64,000 bases of DNA from Actinomycetes bacterium (GTDB lineage Bacteria; Actinomycetota; Actinomycetes; Mycobacteriales; Mycobacteriaceae), in NCBI GenBank assembly GCA_023460175.1, contig JAEWRC010000094.1:74663-138662 (forward strand), given 5' to 3'. Both the position numbers and the translations under genes were made by a program. Shown here in pieces: positions 14,673 through 23,371 of this stretch (the first letter of the stretch is position 1; every line of letters starts with the position of its first letter). Below the pieces are notes generated by a model. That model was not told where the DNA came from. It saw nothing but the letters and a program-made list of their open reading frames with translations, and made no database searches.

Positions 14673-16370
14673 ATGACTGCTCAGGAGTACGACGTCGTCG
14701 TGGTCGGCAGTGGCGGAGCCGGCATGGTTGCCGCCCTCACCGCTGCCCACCAGGGCCTCTCAACGGTAGTCGTTGAGAAGGCCCCGCACTACGGGGGTTC
14801 CACTGCGCGGTCAGGTGGTGGCGTGTGGATCCCGAACAACCGGGTTCTGCAGCGCGACGGCGTCACCGACAGCAAGGACGCTGCCCGCACCTACCTGCAC
14901 ACGATCATCGGAGACGTGGTGCCGGCCGAGAAGATCGACACCTATCTGGACCGCGGTCCGGAGATGCTCGATTTCGTCCTCGACCACTCGCCGCTGAAGC
15001 TGTGCTGGGTGCCCGACTACTCCGACTACTACCCGGAGACCGCGGGCGGCCGCGCCGGTGGCCGCTCGGTGGAGCCCAAACCGTTCGACGCCAAGAAGCT
15101 CGGCGCCGACCTCGACGGCCTCGAGCCGCCGTACGGCAAGGTGCCGATGAACATGGTGGTGCTCCAGCAGGACTACGTCCGCCTCAACCAGCTCAAGCGC
15201 CATCCGCGCGGCCTGCTACGCAGCCTCAAGGTCGGCGTCCGCACCATGTGGGCCAACGCCACCGGCAAGAACCTGGTGGGCATGGGCCGCGCGTTGATCG
15301 CACCGCTGCGCATCGGGTTGCGCGACGCCGGCGTGCCGGTCCGGCTCAACACCGCCCTGGCCGACCTCTACATCGAGGACGGCGTGGTCCGCGGCATCTA
15401 CGTCCGGGACTCGCAAGCAGCAGAATCCGAAGATCCCCAGCTGATCCGGGCTCGACGAGGGGTGATCCTGTGCAGCGGCGGGTTCGAGCACAACGAGCAG
15501 ATGCGGGTGAAGTACCAGCGCGCCCCCATCAGCACCGAGTGGACCGTCGGCGCCAAGGCCAACACGGGTGACGGCATCCTGGCCGCCGAAAAGCTCGGCG
15601 CCGCACTGGAAATCATGGAGGACTCGTGGTGGGGTCCGACCGTCCCGCTGGTCGACTCCCCGTGGTTCGCGCTGTCCGAACGCAACTCGCCCGGGTCGAT
15701 CATCGTCAACATGTCCGGCAACCGGTTCATGAACGAGTCCATGCCCTACGTCGAGGCCTGCCACCACATGTATGGCGGCCAGTACGGCCAGGGTCCCGGC
15801 CCGGGCGAGAACATCCCGGCCTGGCTGGTCTTCGACCAGCGCTACCGCGACCGCTACATCTTCGCGGGCCTGCAGCCGGGACAACGGATCCCGAAGAAGT
15901 GGCTGGAGTCCGGCGTCATCGTCTCGGCGCCCACACTCGACGAGCTGGCCACCAAGGCCGGGCTGCCGGCCGGGGCGTTCAAGGCCACGGTGGACCGCTT
16001 CAACGGCTTCGCCCGCTCCGGGGTGGACAAGGACTTCCGTCGCGGCGAGAGCGCCTACGACCGCTACTACGGCGACCCCACCAACAAGCCCAATCCGAAC
16101 CTGGGCGAGATCAACCAGGGGCCGTTCTACGCCGCCAAGCTGGTGCCCGGCGACCTCGGCACCAAGGGCGGCGTCCGCACCGATGTGCACGGCCGCGCAC
16201 TGCGCGACGACAACTCGGTGATCGAGGGCCTCTACGCGGCCGGTAATGTCAGCTCGCCGGTCATGGGACACACCTATCCCGGCCCCGGCGGCACCATCGG
16301 ACCCGCGATGACGTTCGGCTACCTCGCCGCGCTGCACATCGCCGGCCAAGCGCACGGCGGAAAGGCCTGA
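14673..16370 (+). CDS. kstD: 3-ketosteroid-delta1-dehydrogenase KstD
   Basis: A 565-residue FAD flavoprotein that introduces the 1,2 double bond into ring A of 3-keto-4-ene steroids. With 9-alpha-hydroxylation this opens ring B. The N-terminal FAD-binding motif VVVVGSGGAGMVAAL is followed by EKAPHYGGSTARSGGG. The C-terminal MGHTYPGPGGTIGPAMTFGY carries the conserved substrate-site Tyr/Gly stretch and second FAD contacts. ATG 14673 (MTAQEYDVVVV) aligns with the M. tuberculosis start; upstream in-frame ATGs fall in the operator and in hsaE. The gap to the next gene is one base. Confidence 0.96.
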   Translation: MTAQEYDVVVVGSGGAGMVAALTAAHQGLSTVVVEKAPHYGGSTARSGGGVWIPNNRVLQRDGVTDSKDAARTYLHTIIGDVVPAEKIDTYLDRGPEMLDFVLDHSPLKLCWVPDYSDYYPETAGGRAGGRSVEPKPFDAKKLGADLDGLEPPYGKVPMNMVVLQQDYVRLNQLKRHPRGLLRSLKVGVRTMWANATGKNLVGMGRALIAPLRIGLRDAGVPVRLNTALADLYIEDGVVRGIYVRDSQAAESEDPQLIRARRGVILCSGGFEHNEQMRVKYQRAPISTEWTVGAKANTGDGILAAEKLGAALEIMEDSWWGPTVPLVDSPWFALSERNSPGSIIVNMSGNRFMNESMPYVEACHHMYGGQYGQGPGPGENIPAWLVFDQRYRDRYIFAGLQPGQRIPKKWLESGVIVSAPTLDELATKAGLPAGAFKATVDRFNGFARSGVDKDFRRGESAYDRYYGDPTNKPNPNLGEINQGPFYAAKLVPGDLGTKGGVRTDVHGRALRDDNSVIEGLYAAGNVSSPVMGHTYPGPGGTIGPAMTFGYLAALHIAGQAHGGKA

Positions 16371-16371
16371 C

Positions 16372-17232
16372 ATGCCCATCAATCTCGACGAAGCACTCGG
16401 CGCCGAACTCGAACCCGTCGAGTTCTCCTGGACCAGCAACGACATCCAGCTCTACCACCTGGGCCTGGGCGCCGGCGCCGCGCCGCTGGACCCGCGGGAG
16501 CTGCGCTACCTGGTCGACAACACCCCGCAGGTGCTGCCGACGTTCGGCAACGTCGCGCAGAGCTTCCATCTGACCGATCCGCCGGAGGTGCAGTTCCCCG
16601 GGATCGACATCGAGCTGAACAAGGTGCTGCACGCCAGCGAGGGCATCTCCGCGCCGGGCCCCATCCCGCCGACGGGCACCGCCACGGCGGTCACCCGCTT
16701 CACCGACATCTGGGACAAGGGCAAGGCGGCCGTCATCTGGTCGGAGACCACCGCCACCGCACCCGACGGCACGGTGCTGTGGACCCAGAAGCGGTCGATC
16801 TTCGCCCGCGGCGAGGGCGGCTTCGGCGGCGAGCGCGGCCCGTCCACCTCCGAGACGCTTCCCGACCGGGCTCCCGATCTGGAACTCGACATCGTCACCC
16901 TGCCGCAGCAGGCGCTGCTGTACCGGCTCTGCGGGGACCGCAATCCGCTGCACTCCGACCCGGAATTCGCTGCGGCCATGGGCTTTCCGCGTCCCATCCT
17001 GCACGGGCTGTGCACCTACGGCATGACCTGCAAGGCGCTCGTCGACAACATCGTGGACGCCGACGCGGCCGCGGTGAAGTCGTACAGCGCCCGGATGGCC
17101 GGCGTGGTGTTCCCCGGCGAGACGCTGCGCGCCAACCTGTGGAAGGACAACGACCGGTTCGTCGGCGCGGTCACCGTGCCCGAACGCGGCGACGAGGTCG
17201 TGCTCGCCGGTGTGGAGTTCGTGCCGGCCTGA
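16372..17232 (+). CDS. hsd4B: MaoC-like (R)-specific enoyl-CoA hydratase (Hsd4B/Rv3538-like)
   Basis: A 286-residue double hot-dog hydratase. The C-terminal half holds the hydratase-2 signature YRLCGDRNPLHSDPEFA (catalytic Asp and His) followed by GFPRPILHGLCTYG, as in MFE-2/Hsd4B proteins. These enzymes hydrate 2-enoyl-CoAs during beta-oxidation. Its place directly after kstD (stop and start separated by one base) and its synteny with Rv3538 suggest a steroid side-chain substrate, but the exact intermediate is not readable from sequence. It is convergent with ltp2. Confidence 0.9.
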   Translation: MPINLDEALGAELEPVEFSWTSNDIQLYHLGLGAGAAPLDPRELRYLVDNTPQVLPTFGNVAQSFHLTDPPEVQFPGIDIELNKVLHASEGISAPGPIPPTGTATAVTRFTDIWDKGKAAVIWSETTATAPDGTVLWTQKRSIFARGEGGFGGERGPSTSETLPDRAPDLELDIVTLPQQALLYRLCGDRNPLHSDPEFAAAMGFPRPILHGLCTYGMTCKALVDNIVDADAAAVKSYSARMAGVVFPGETLRANLWKDNDRFVGAVTVPERGDEVVLAGVEFVPA

Positions 17233-17262
17233 GTTCCCGGCACAAACCCCGGGCCTACTCAG
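17229..17262. terminator. Possible bidirectional hairpin between hsd4B and ltp2
   Basis: CTGAG (17229) and CTCAG (17258) pair as outer arms, with CCCGG/CCGGG inside. The stem spans both stop codons of the convergent genes hsd4B and ltp2. No clear T-tract follows on either side, so function as a terminator is tentative. Confidence 0.4.
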
Positions 17263-18416
17263 CCCAGGATCAACCCGGATGTCGGCACCCCGGTGCCCGC
17301 GGTGACGAGCACGTGCTCGACGTTGTCCACCTGGTTGACCGACGTCCCGCGCAGCTGCCGAACCCCCTCGGCGATCCCGTTCATGCCGTGGATGTAGGCC
17401 TCGCCGAGTTGTCCGCCGTGGGTGTTGATGGGCAGCCGTCCGCCGAGCTCGATGGCGCCGCCCGCGATGAAGTCCTTGGCCTCGCCCTTGCCGCAGAACC
17501 CGAGTTCCTCGAGTTGCAGCAGCGTGTACGGGGTGAAGTGGTCGTAGAGGATCGCCGTCTGGATGTCGGCCGGGGACAGCCCGCTCTGCTGCCACAGCTG
17601 CCGGCCCACCAGCCCCATCTCGGGCAGGCCGAGTTCGTCGCGGTAGTACGAGTACATGGTGAACTGATCGGCCCCGGCGCCCTGCGCGGCGGCCTCGATG
17701 ATGGCCGGGCGGTGCTTGAGGTCCTTGGCGCGCTCCGGCGTGGTGACCACGATGGCGACGCCACCGTCGGTTTCCTGGCAGCAGTCCAGCAGCCGCAGCG
17801 GTTCGGCGATCCACCGGGAGTTCTGATGGTCCTCGATGGTGATCGGCTTGCCGTAGAAGTGCGCCTTGGGGTTGTTGGCGGCATGCTTGCGGTCGGCCAC
17901 TGACACGGCACCGAAATCGGCACTGGTGGCGCCGTATTCGTGCATGTAGCGTTGCGCGATCATCGCCACCGAGGCCGCCGGTGTGCTCAGCCCGTGCGGG
18001 TAGGACCAGCTGTACTCCACCCCGCGGGAATCCGCGTTCACGGTCAGCCCGGGCATCACCTGACCGAAGCGGAACTCGGAGCGCTCGTTGAAGGCCCGGT
18101 AGGCGACGACGACCTCGGCCACCCCGGTCGCCACCGCGAGCGCGGCCTGCTGGACGGTCGCGGCGGCCGCGCCGCCGCCGTAGCCGATCTGACTGAAGAA
18201 CTTCAGGTCCCCGATCCCGGTCGAACGGGCCACGGCGGTCTCCAGGTTGGAGTCCATGGTGAACGTCACCAGACCGTCGACGTCCGACGGCGCCAGCCCC
18301 GCGTCATCGAGTGCGTCCAGGACCGCCTCGGCGGCCAACCGCAGCTCGCTGCGTCCGGAGTTCTTGGAGAAGTCGGTGGCACCGATGCCGGCGATGGCGG
18401 CCTTGCCGGAGAGCAT
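17259..18416 (-). CDS. ltp2: Steroid side-chain retro-aldolase Ltp2 (thiolase-like lipid-transfer protein)
   Basis: A 385-residue thiolase-superfamily protein. Ltp2 cleaves the 17-hydroxy-C22-CoA intermediate to androstenedione and propionyl-CoA, the last side-chain step, acting in complex with the DUF35 domain of ChsH2 (established for the family). The fold is recognisable from AAEAVLDALDDAGL near the start and from the glycine-rich C-terminal stretches GGAIELGGRLPINTHGGQLGEA and ALGY-like region VTAGTGVPTSG. It is last gene of the cyp125 operon; its start overlaps the chsH1 stop by one base. Length equals that of Rv3540c within a residue. Confidence 0.94.
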   Translation of the reverse strand: MLSGKAAIAGIGATDFSKNSGRSELRLAAEAVLDALDDAGLAPSDVDGLVTFTMDSNLETAVARSTGIGDLKFFSQIGYGGGAAAATVQQAALAVATGVAEVVVAYRAFNERSEFRFGQVMPGLTVNADSRGVEYSWSYPHGLSTPAASVAMIAQRYMHEYGATSADFGAVSVADRKHAANNPKAHFYGKPITIEDHQNSRWIAEPLRLLDCCQETDGGVAIVVTTPERAKDLKHRPAIIEAAAQGAGADQFTMYSYYRDELGLPEMGLVGRQLWQQSGLSPADIQTAILYDHFTPYTLLQLEELGFCGKGEAKDFIAGGAIELGGRLPINTHGGQLGEAYIHGMNGIAEGVRQLRGTSVNQVDNVEHVLVTAGTGVPTSGLILG

Positions 18417-18811
18417 CAGCTGTCCCCCAATGTCAGTGTGGCGGTGGCGATCACGTGGTTACCCAGGCTGTTGGCGCCGGTCACCTTGACCGTCACCAGC
18501 TCGCCGTCCACCTCGGTCACCTCGCCCGAGAAGGTCACGGTGTCATAGGCGTACCAGGGCACGCCGAGGCGCAGCCCGATGGACTTGATCCGCGCCGAGG
18601 GCCCCGCCCAGTCGGTCAGGTAGCGCTGCACCAGTCCGGTGTCGGTGAGAATGTTGACGAAGATGTCCTTGGACCCCTTGGCCTGCGCCTTGTCCCGGTC
18701 GTGGTGCACGTCCTGGTAGTCGCGGGTGGCGATGGCCGTGGAGACGATGAACGTCGGGTCGCCGTAGATCGCGAGTTCGGGCAGCGCGGTGCCGACTTCG
18801 ATGGTGCTCAT
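18416..18811 (-). CDS. chsH1: ChsH1, small subunit of steroid 17(20)-enoyl-CoA hydratase
   Basis: A 131-residue single hot-dog MaoC-like subunit. With the N-terminal domain of ChsH2 it hydrates the C22 17-ene-CoA ester. The dehydratase motif YQDVHHDRDKAQAKGSKDIF carries the catalytic Asp and His. ATG 18811 (MSTIEVGTALPEL) overlaps the chsH2 stop by 4 bp; an upstream ATG at 18841 would lengthen that overlap for no reason. It lies between chsH2 and ltp2, as in M. tuberculosis, where ChsH1, ChsH2 and Ltp2 form one complex. Confidence 0.93.
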   Translation of the reverse strand: MSTIEVGTALPELAIYGDPTFIVSTAIATRDYQDVHHDRDKAQAKGSKDIFVNILTDTGLVQRYLTDWAGPSARIKSIGLRLGVPWYAYDTVTFSGEVTEVDGELVTVKVTGANSLGNHVIATATLTLGDS

Positions 18812-19755
18812 GCCTCGGGCTCCCATGCGTACAGCGTCCACGCGGGACTGACGTCACTGTCGGGGAAGTCGATGAAGGTGGCACGCACCGGCATTCCGAT
18901 CTGCACCTTGTCGGCCTCGACGTTGCGCAGCTCGCCGAGCATGCGCACGCCCTCGGCCAGTTCGACCAGCGCGATGACGAAGGGCAGGCTGCGCCCCGGG
19001 ACCTTCGGCGCGTGGTGCACGACGTAGCTGAACACCGTGCCCGTGCCGGCGGCCACCACGTAGTCGATCGACGCATCTTTGTCCTGCCACACCGCGGGCA
19101 CCGGCGGGTGTTGCAGCGTGCCGTCGGGGCGCCGCTGGATCCGCAGCTCGTGGGCGTTGATCCCGTCCCAGAAGAACTGGGTGTCCCGCGACGACGCCGG
19201 GCGCATCAGCTTGTCCGGGTCGAGATCGGCCGGGATCTCCGGCTTGTCGTCCTCGCGCGGCTTGAACTTCATGATCCGCCAGTCCATCTCGGCGACTTCC
19301 TCGTCGCCGACGGTCCAGGTGATCTTCTGGTTGACGAAGAAGCCCTCACCCAGCGCGGTCTGCTTCGGGCCGACGACGTCGGTGACCTCGGCGCTGATCG
19401 CCACCTGCTCGCCCGGCTCGAGATAGCGGTGGTAGGTCTGCTCGCAGTTGGTGGCCACCACACCGACGTAACCGGCGTTGTCGAACAGGTCCATGATGGC
19501 GCCCAGCGGGTCGTCATCGGGGCGAATGCCGCTGAGTCCCAGCATGGTCCACACCTGGATCATGGCGGGCGGGGCGACGATCCCCGGATGCCCTGCGGCC
19601 TTGGCCGCGGCCTCGTCGACGTAGATCGGGTTCTTGTCCCCGATGGCGTCGACCCAGTGGTGGATCATCGGCTGGTTCACCGGGTCCCGGCCCAGCCGCG
19701 GCGCGCTGCGTCCCAACGACGTCAACCGGTCGATGCCGGCCTGCAGATCGGTCAT
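18808..19755 (-). CDS. chsH2: ChsH2, MaoC-DUF35 hydratase/aldolase-partner subunit
   Basis: A 315-residue two-domain protein. Residues 1 to about 170 are a MaoC-like hot-dog domain (HHWVDAIGDKNPIYVDEAAA). Residues about 190-315 are a DUF35/OB-fold domain (GTVFSYVVHHAPKVPGRSLPF, GMPVRATFIDF). The first half pairs with ChsH1 for hydration; the second is required by Ltp2 for the retro-aldol step. I do not see the Cys-x2-Cys pair of many DUF35 zinc ribbons. ATG at 19755 overlaps the chsE2 stop by one base. The frame is open further upstream, but that part is the antisense-like shadow of chsE2/chsE1. Confidence 0.93.
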   Translation of the reverse strand: MTDLQAGIDRLTSLGRSAPRLGRDPVNQPMIHHWVDAIGDKNPIYVDEAAAKAAGHPGIVAPPAMIQVWTMLGLSGIRPDDDPLGAIMDLFDNAGYVGVVATNCEQTYHRYLEPGEQVAISAEVTDVVGPKQTALGEGFFVNQKITWTVGDEEVAEMDWRIMKFKPREDDKPEIPADLDPDKLMRPASSRDTQFFWDGINAHELRIQRRPDGTLQHPPVPAVWQDKDASIDYVVAAGTGTVFSYVVHHAPKVPGRSLPFVIALVELAEGVRMLGELRNVEADKVQIGMPVRATFIDFPDSDVSPAWTLYAWEPEA

Positions 19756-20918
19756 CAGCGCGGCACCCGGGGAACCTTGAGGCCCGACGCGGCGATCATC
19801 TCGCGCATCACCTCGTTGACGCCGCCGCCGAAGGTGATCACCAAGTTGCGCTTGGTCATCTTGTCCAGCCAGTCCAGCAACGCGGCGGTGTGCGGATCGG
19901 CCGGATTGCCGTACCTGCCGACGACCTCCTCGGCCAGCCGGCCGACTTCCTGAATACGTTCGGTGGAGAAGACTTTGGTGGCGGCGGCATCGGCGACGGC
20001 GATGGTCTCCCCCGACGCGGCGACCTGCCAGTTGAGCAGTTCGTTGATCCGCCAGATCGCCTTGATCTGCCCGAGGAGGCGGCGGGCGCCCTCCTGCTCG
20101 ATCGGCACGACCCCGTCGGATCCGGGCTGGGCCGCCCATTCGGAGACCTGGTCGTAGATCCCGGCGACGCGTCCGGCCGGGCCGAGACCCACGCGCTCGT
20201 GGTTGAGCTGGGTGGTGATCAGCTTCCAGCCGCCGTTCTCCTCGCCGACGAGCATGTCGGCGGGTACCCGCACGTCGTTGTAGTACGACGCGTTGGTGTG
20301 GTGCGCCCCGTCGGACAGGATGATCGGCGTCCAGGAGTAGCCGGGATCCTTGGTGTCGACGATGAGGATCGAGATCCCCTTGTGCTTGGCGGCATCCGGA
20401 TCGGTCCGGCAGGCCAGCCAGATGTAGTCGGCGTCGTGCGCGCCGGTGGTCCACATCTTCTGCCCGTTCACGATGTATTCGTCGCCGTGGCGCACCGCGG
20501 TGGTCCGCAGCGATGCCAGGTCGGTGCCGGCCTCGGGCTCGGAGTAGCCGATCGCGAAATGCACGTCGCCGGTGAGGATTCCGGGCAGGAACTTCTTCTT
20601 CTGTTCCTCGGTGCCGTGCACCTGCAGCGTCGGGCCGACGGTCTGCAACGTGACCATCGGCAGCGGAACATCGGCGCGGTTGGCCTCGTTGACGAAGATC
20701 TGCTGCTCGATGGGGCCGAACCCGAGACCGCCGTACTCCTTGGGCCAGCCCACCCCGAGCTTGCCGTCCGAACCCATCCGCTTGATCACCGCGCGGTAGG
20801 CCTCGTTGTGCCGGTCGGACTCCATCGCCGCGGCCTCTTCGGGCGTGATGAGAGTCGAAAAGTATTCCCGCAGTTCGGCTTGCAGGGCCCGCTGCTCGGG
20901 CGTCAGCTCGATGAACAT
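19755..20918 (-). CDS. chsE2: ChsE2 (FadE29), acyl-CoA dehydrogenase subunit
   Basis: A 387-residue acyl-CoA dehydrogenase-fold protein. The ChsE1-ChsE2 heterotetramer dehydrogenates the three-carbon side-chain CoA ester of the steroid. Family motifs: FAIGYSEPEAGTDLASLRT in the middle domain, VNGQKMWTTGAHDADY, and TFGGGVNEVMREMIAASG at the C terminus, where the FAD and active-site loop lie. It lies between chsE1 (upstream, no gap) and chsH2 (one-base overlap). In the known complex ChsE2 supplies the catalytic base. Confidence 0.93.
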   Translation of the reverse strand: MFIELTPEQRALQAELREYFSTLITPEEAAAMESDRHNEAYRAVIKRMGSDGKLGVGWPKEYGGLGFGPIEQQIFVNEANRADVPLPMVTLQTVGPTLQVHGTEEQKKKFLPGILTGDVHFAIGYSEPEAGTDLASLRTTAVRHGDEYIVNGQKMWTTGAHDADYIWLACRTDPDAAKHKGISILIVDTKDPGYSWTPIILSDGAHHTNASYYNDVRVPADMLVGEENGGWKLITTQLNHERVGLGPAGRVAGIYDQVSEWAAQPGSDGVVPIEQEGARRLLGQIKAIWRINELLNWQVAASGETIAVADAAATKVFSTERIQEVGRLAEEVVGRYGNPADPHTAALLDWLDKMTKRNLVITFGGGVNEVMREMIAASGLKVPRVPR

Positions 20919-21914
20919 TTACGCTCCCACCAGGTCGAGGCGATGCGAGGGCCCGCCCAACAGCCGGGTCAGGTCCTTGATCGAGGAGTAGTAGCGGTCC
21001 ATCGGGTAGGTGATGTCCATGCCCATGCCGCCGTGCAGGTGATGGCAGATCCGCATGGCCGGCGGCGCCTGCGAGGCCAACCAGTAGCCCAGCACGGCCA
21101 GGTCCGCCTCGGCGTCGAGGCCCTCGGCCAGCCGCCAGGTCACCGAGTTCGACACCAACGAGATGGTGCGCGAGGCGATGTAGACCTCCGACAGTTGCGC
21201 GGCCACCGTCTGGAACGTCGACAGCGGTCGCCCGAACTGCTCGCGGGTGGCCACGTAGTCGGCGGTCAACCGCAGCGCCCCGGCGACCAGGCCCGCGGCG
21301 AACGCGCCGATCGCCGCCAAGGCCAACTGGTTGACGCGTTCCGCGGTCGCCCCGTCGAGGACGTCGGCCTCGGCGTCGGCGAACACCACGACGAACTCGT
21401 CGGACCCGTTGGCCGTCGGCGTCCGGGTCACCGACACACCGGCGGCATCCCCCGCGACCACGGCCACCCCGGTGTCGGCGGTGACCACGATCCACTGCGC
21501 CTGATCCGCATACGCCACACCGGTTTTGGTGCCGGTGAGCCGCCCGGCGCTCAGCCGGACGGTGGGGTGCGGCGGCAGCGCGGCACCGGGCTCGTTGAGC
21601 GCCGCGGTCAACACCCCACCCTTGCCGAACTCGGCCAGATAGCGGTCCTGCTGCGCCTCGGAGGCCAGGTCGAGCAGCGGCAGCAGCCCCAGGCCGAGGG
21701 TCGCCAGCGCGGGACTCACCATGCCGTGACGGCCGATCTCGGTCAGCGCCGTGGCGATCTCCGGCAGACCGAGGCCGTCGCCGCCGAGGCGCTCGGGCAG
21801 GCCGAGCGCGGTGACCCCGCCGTCCACGAGGGCCTGCCAGTTGTTATCCCGGCCCAGGACGGAGGTGACAACGTCGGCGACAGCCTGCTGGCCTTCGTCC
21901 GGACTGAAATCCAC
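20919..21914 (-). CDS. chsE1: ChsE1 (FadE28), acyl-CoA dehydrogenase partner subunit
   Basis: A 331-residue divergent acyl-CoA dehydrogenase, shorter than typical FadE proteins, as is ChsE1. The C-terminal domain shows DYVATREQFGRPLSTFQTVAAQ and HHLHGGMGMDITYPM. The N-terminal half is weakly conserved (LPERLGGDGLGLPEIATAL). GTG 21914 (VDFSPDEGQQAV) is the best start: it gives the family length and sits 32 bp after cyp125. It pairs with ChsE2, directly downstream, to form the alpha2-beta2 enzyme. Confidence 0.92.
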   Translation of the reverse strand: MDFSPDEGQQAVADVVTSVLGRDNNWQALVDGGVTALGLPERLGGDGLGLPEIATALTEIGRHGMVSPALATLGLGLLPLLDLASEAQQDRYLAEFGKGGVLTAALNEPGAALPPHPTVRLSAGRLTGTKTGVAYADQAQWIVVTADTGVAVVAGDAAGVSVTRTPTANGSDEFVVVFADAEADVLDGATAERVNQLALAAIGAFAAGLVAGALRLTADYVATREQFGRPLSTFQTVAAQLSEVYIASRTISLVSNSVTWRLAEGLDAEADLAVLGYWLASQAPPAMRICHHLHGGMGMDITYPMDRYYSSIKDLTRLLGGPSHRLDLVGA

Positions 21915-21946
21915 CCGAATACTCCTTGATTCGACTTGGGTTCGCG

Positions 21947-23194
21947 CTACGCGGCCGAGGACTTCCCGGTGAAGTTCACCGGCCAGTGCTTGATGCCGTT
22001 GAGCCATCCCGACTTTAGGCGCTCGGGCTCGCCGGCCGAGGTGAGATCCGGCATGTGGTCGGCGATCGCGTTGAAGATCAGGTCGATCGTCATGCGGGCC
22101 AGGTTGGCGCCGATGCAGTAATGCGCCCCGGTGCCGCCGAAGCCGACGTGCGGGTTGGGGTCGCGCAGGATGTTGAACGTGAACGGGTCCTCGAAGACCT
22201 CTTCGTCGAAGTTGGCCGACCGGTAGGACATCACCACCCGCTCGCCCTCCGCGATCTTGACCCCGGCCAGTTCGGTGTCCTCGCTGGCGGTGCGCTGGAA
22301 CGCCGACACCGGGGTGGCCCACCGGATGATCTCGTCGACGGCCGTGGCCGGGCGCTCCCGCTTGTAGAGCTCCCACTGATCCGGGTTCTGGGTGAACGCG
22401 ATCATGCCGTGGGTGATCGAGTTCCGGGAGGTCTCGTTGCCGGCCACCGCGAGCATGATGACGAAGAAGCCGAACTCGTCGTCCGTGAGCTTCTCGCCGT
22501 CGATGTCGGCCTGGACCAGCTGGGTGACGATGTCGTCGCCCGGGTTCTTGGTGCGCTCCTCGGCCATCTTCATGGCGTAGGTGATGACCTCGAAGGAGGA
22601 CATGGCCGGGTCGACGTCGGCGTACTCGGGGTCGTCACCGGCGGTCATCTCGTTGGACCACCGGAACAACTTGTCGCGGTCGTCCTGCGGGACCCCGAGC
22701 AGGTCGGCGATGGCCTGCAGCGGGAGTTCACAGGACACCTGCTCGACGAAGTCGCCGGTGCCCTCGGCCGCCGCGGTGGTGACGATGTTCTGGGCGCGCC
22801 GGTTGAGTTCGTCCTTCAGCCGCCCGATGGCACGCGGGGTGAAACCGCGGGAGATGATGCGCCGCAGCCGGGTGTGGTGCGGCGCATCCATGTTCAGCAG
22901 GACGTTGCGCTGCAGGTCGATGGCCTCGCGCGTCATCCCCTCCGGCCAGACGGGGATGGCGCCGTCCATCGCGCTGCTGAACACGTCGCTGCGCCGGGAC
23001 ACCTCGCGCACGTCGGCGTGCTTGGTGATCAGCCAGTAGCCCTTGTCACCGAAGCCGGCGGTGCCGCCGGGCACGTTGACCCAGTGCACCGGGTCGGACT
23101 GGCGCAGTTCGGCGAGCTCCTTGACCGGCAGGCCGGCCAGGTTCACCTCGGCGTCGAGGAAGTCGAAGTCGCTGGAGATATTCGGGGCGGCCAT
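21947..23194 (-). CDS. cyp125: Steroid C26/C27-monooxygenase Cyp125
   Basis: A 416-residue cytochrome P450. It oxidises the terminal methyl of the cholesterol or cholestenone side chain to a carboxylate, starting side-chain degradation. The I-helix oxygen motif is AVAGNETSRNSI and the heme loop FGGTGAHYCIGANLAR contains the cysteine ligand. The mid-protein LNMDAPHHTRLRRIISRGF and YRSANFDEEVF are typical of the Cyp125 family. ATG 23194 (MAAPNISSDFDF) was chosen; the longer in-frame start at 23263 adds low-complexity sequence over the promoter. First gene of the cyp125-chsE1-chsE2-chsH2-chsH1-ltp2 operon, divergent from fadA5. Confidence 0.96.
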   Translation of the reverse strand: MAAPNISSDFDFLDAEVNLAGLPVKELAELRQSDPVHWVNVPGGTAGFGDKGYWLITKHADVREVSRRSDVFSSAMDGAIPVWPEGMTREAIDLQRNVLLNMDAPHHTRLRRIISRGFTPRAIGRLKDELNRRAQNIVTTAAAEGTGDFVEQVSCELPLQAIADLLGVPQDDRDKLFRWSNEMTAGDDPEYADVDPAMSSFEVITYAMKMAEERTKNPGDDIVTQLVQADIDGEKLTDDEFGFFVIMLAVAGNETSRNSITHGMIAFTQNPDQWELYKRERPATAVDEIIRWATPVSAFQRTASEDTELAGVKIAEGERVVMSYRSANFDEEVFEDPFTFNILRDPNPHVGFGGTGAHYCIGANLARMTIDLIFNAIADHMPDLTSAGEPERLKSGWLNGIKHWPVNFTGKSSAA

Positions 23195-23347
23195 GTTTTT
23201 ACTCCTGATGGTGGTCGCAGGTGTTCGGGTTGCGCAGCGGCTGTGCCGGACGACCTGAAACAACGTGGTCTAGTTCCGATTGCCACCATTGAAACACGGC
23301 CTGACCGCAGATCAAAGGTGGTATGGCATCGTCGCTTGTCAGAGTAA

Positions 23348-23361
23348 TGAAACGTGTTCTA
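23348..23361. promoter_or_regulatory. KstR operator between cyp125 and fadA5
   Basis: TGAAACGTGTTCTA fits TnnAACnnGTTnnA perfectly. It ends 10 bp before the fadA5 ATG and 153 bp from the cyp125 start. A weaker half-match (AACGTGGTCTA, about 23262-23272) lies closer to cyp125 and could be a second, imperfect site. Confidence 0.85.
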
Positions 23362-23371
23362 GCCTGAGCTC

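Noticed and set aside
14601..14750. Upstream extension of hsaE to 14750
   Set aside because: It would cross the KstR operator and the kstD start; ATG 14600 gives the standard 261-residue protein.
16261..17814. 517-codon minus-strand frame opposite kstD/hsd4B and ltp2
   Set aside because: Low-complexity shadow; the opposite and overlapping frames hold well-known enzymes.
19756..21495. Long upstream extension of the chsH2 frame (to 895 codons)
   Set aside because: The extra 580 residues are Arg-rich, fold-less and overlap chsE2 and chsE1 in another frame.
23195..23263. ATG 23263 as start of cyp125
   Set aside because: The added residues are unlike the family and would cover the promoter; ATG 23194 gives a standard P450 start.
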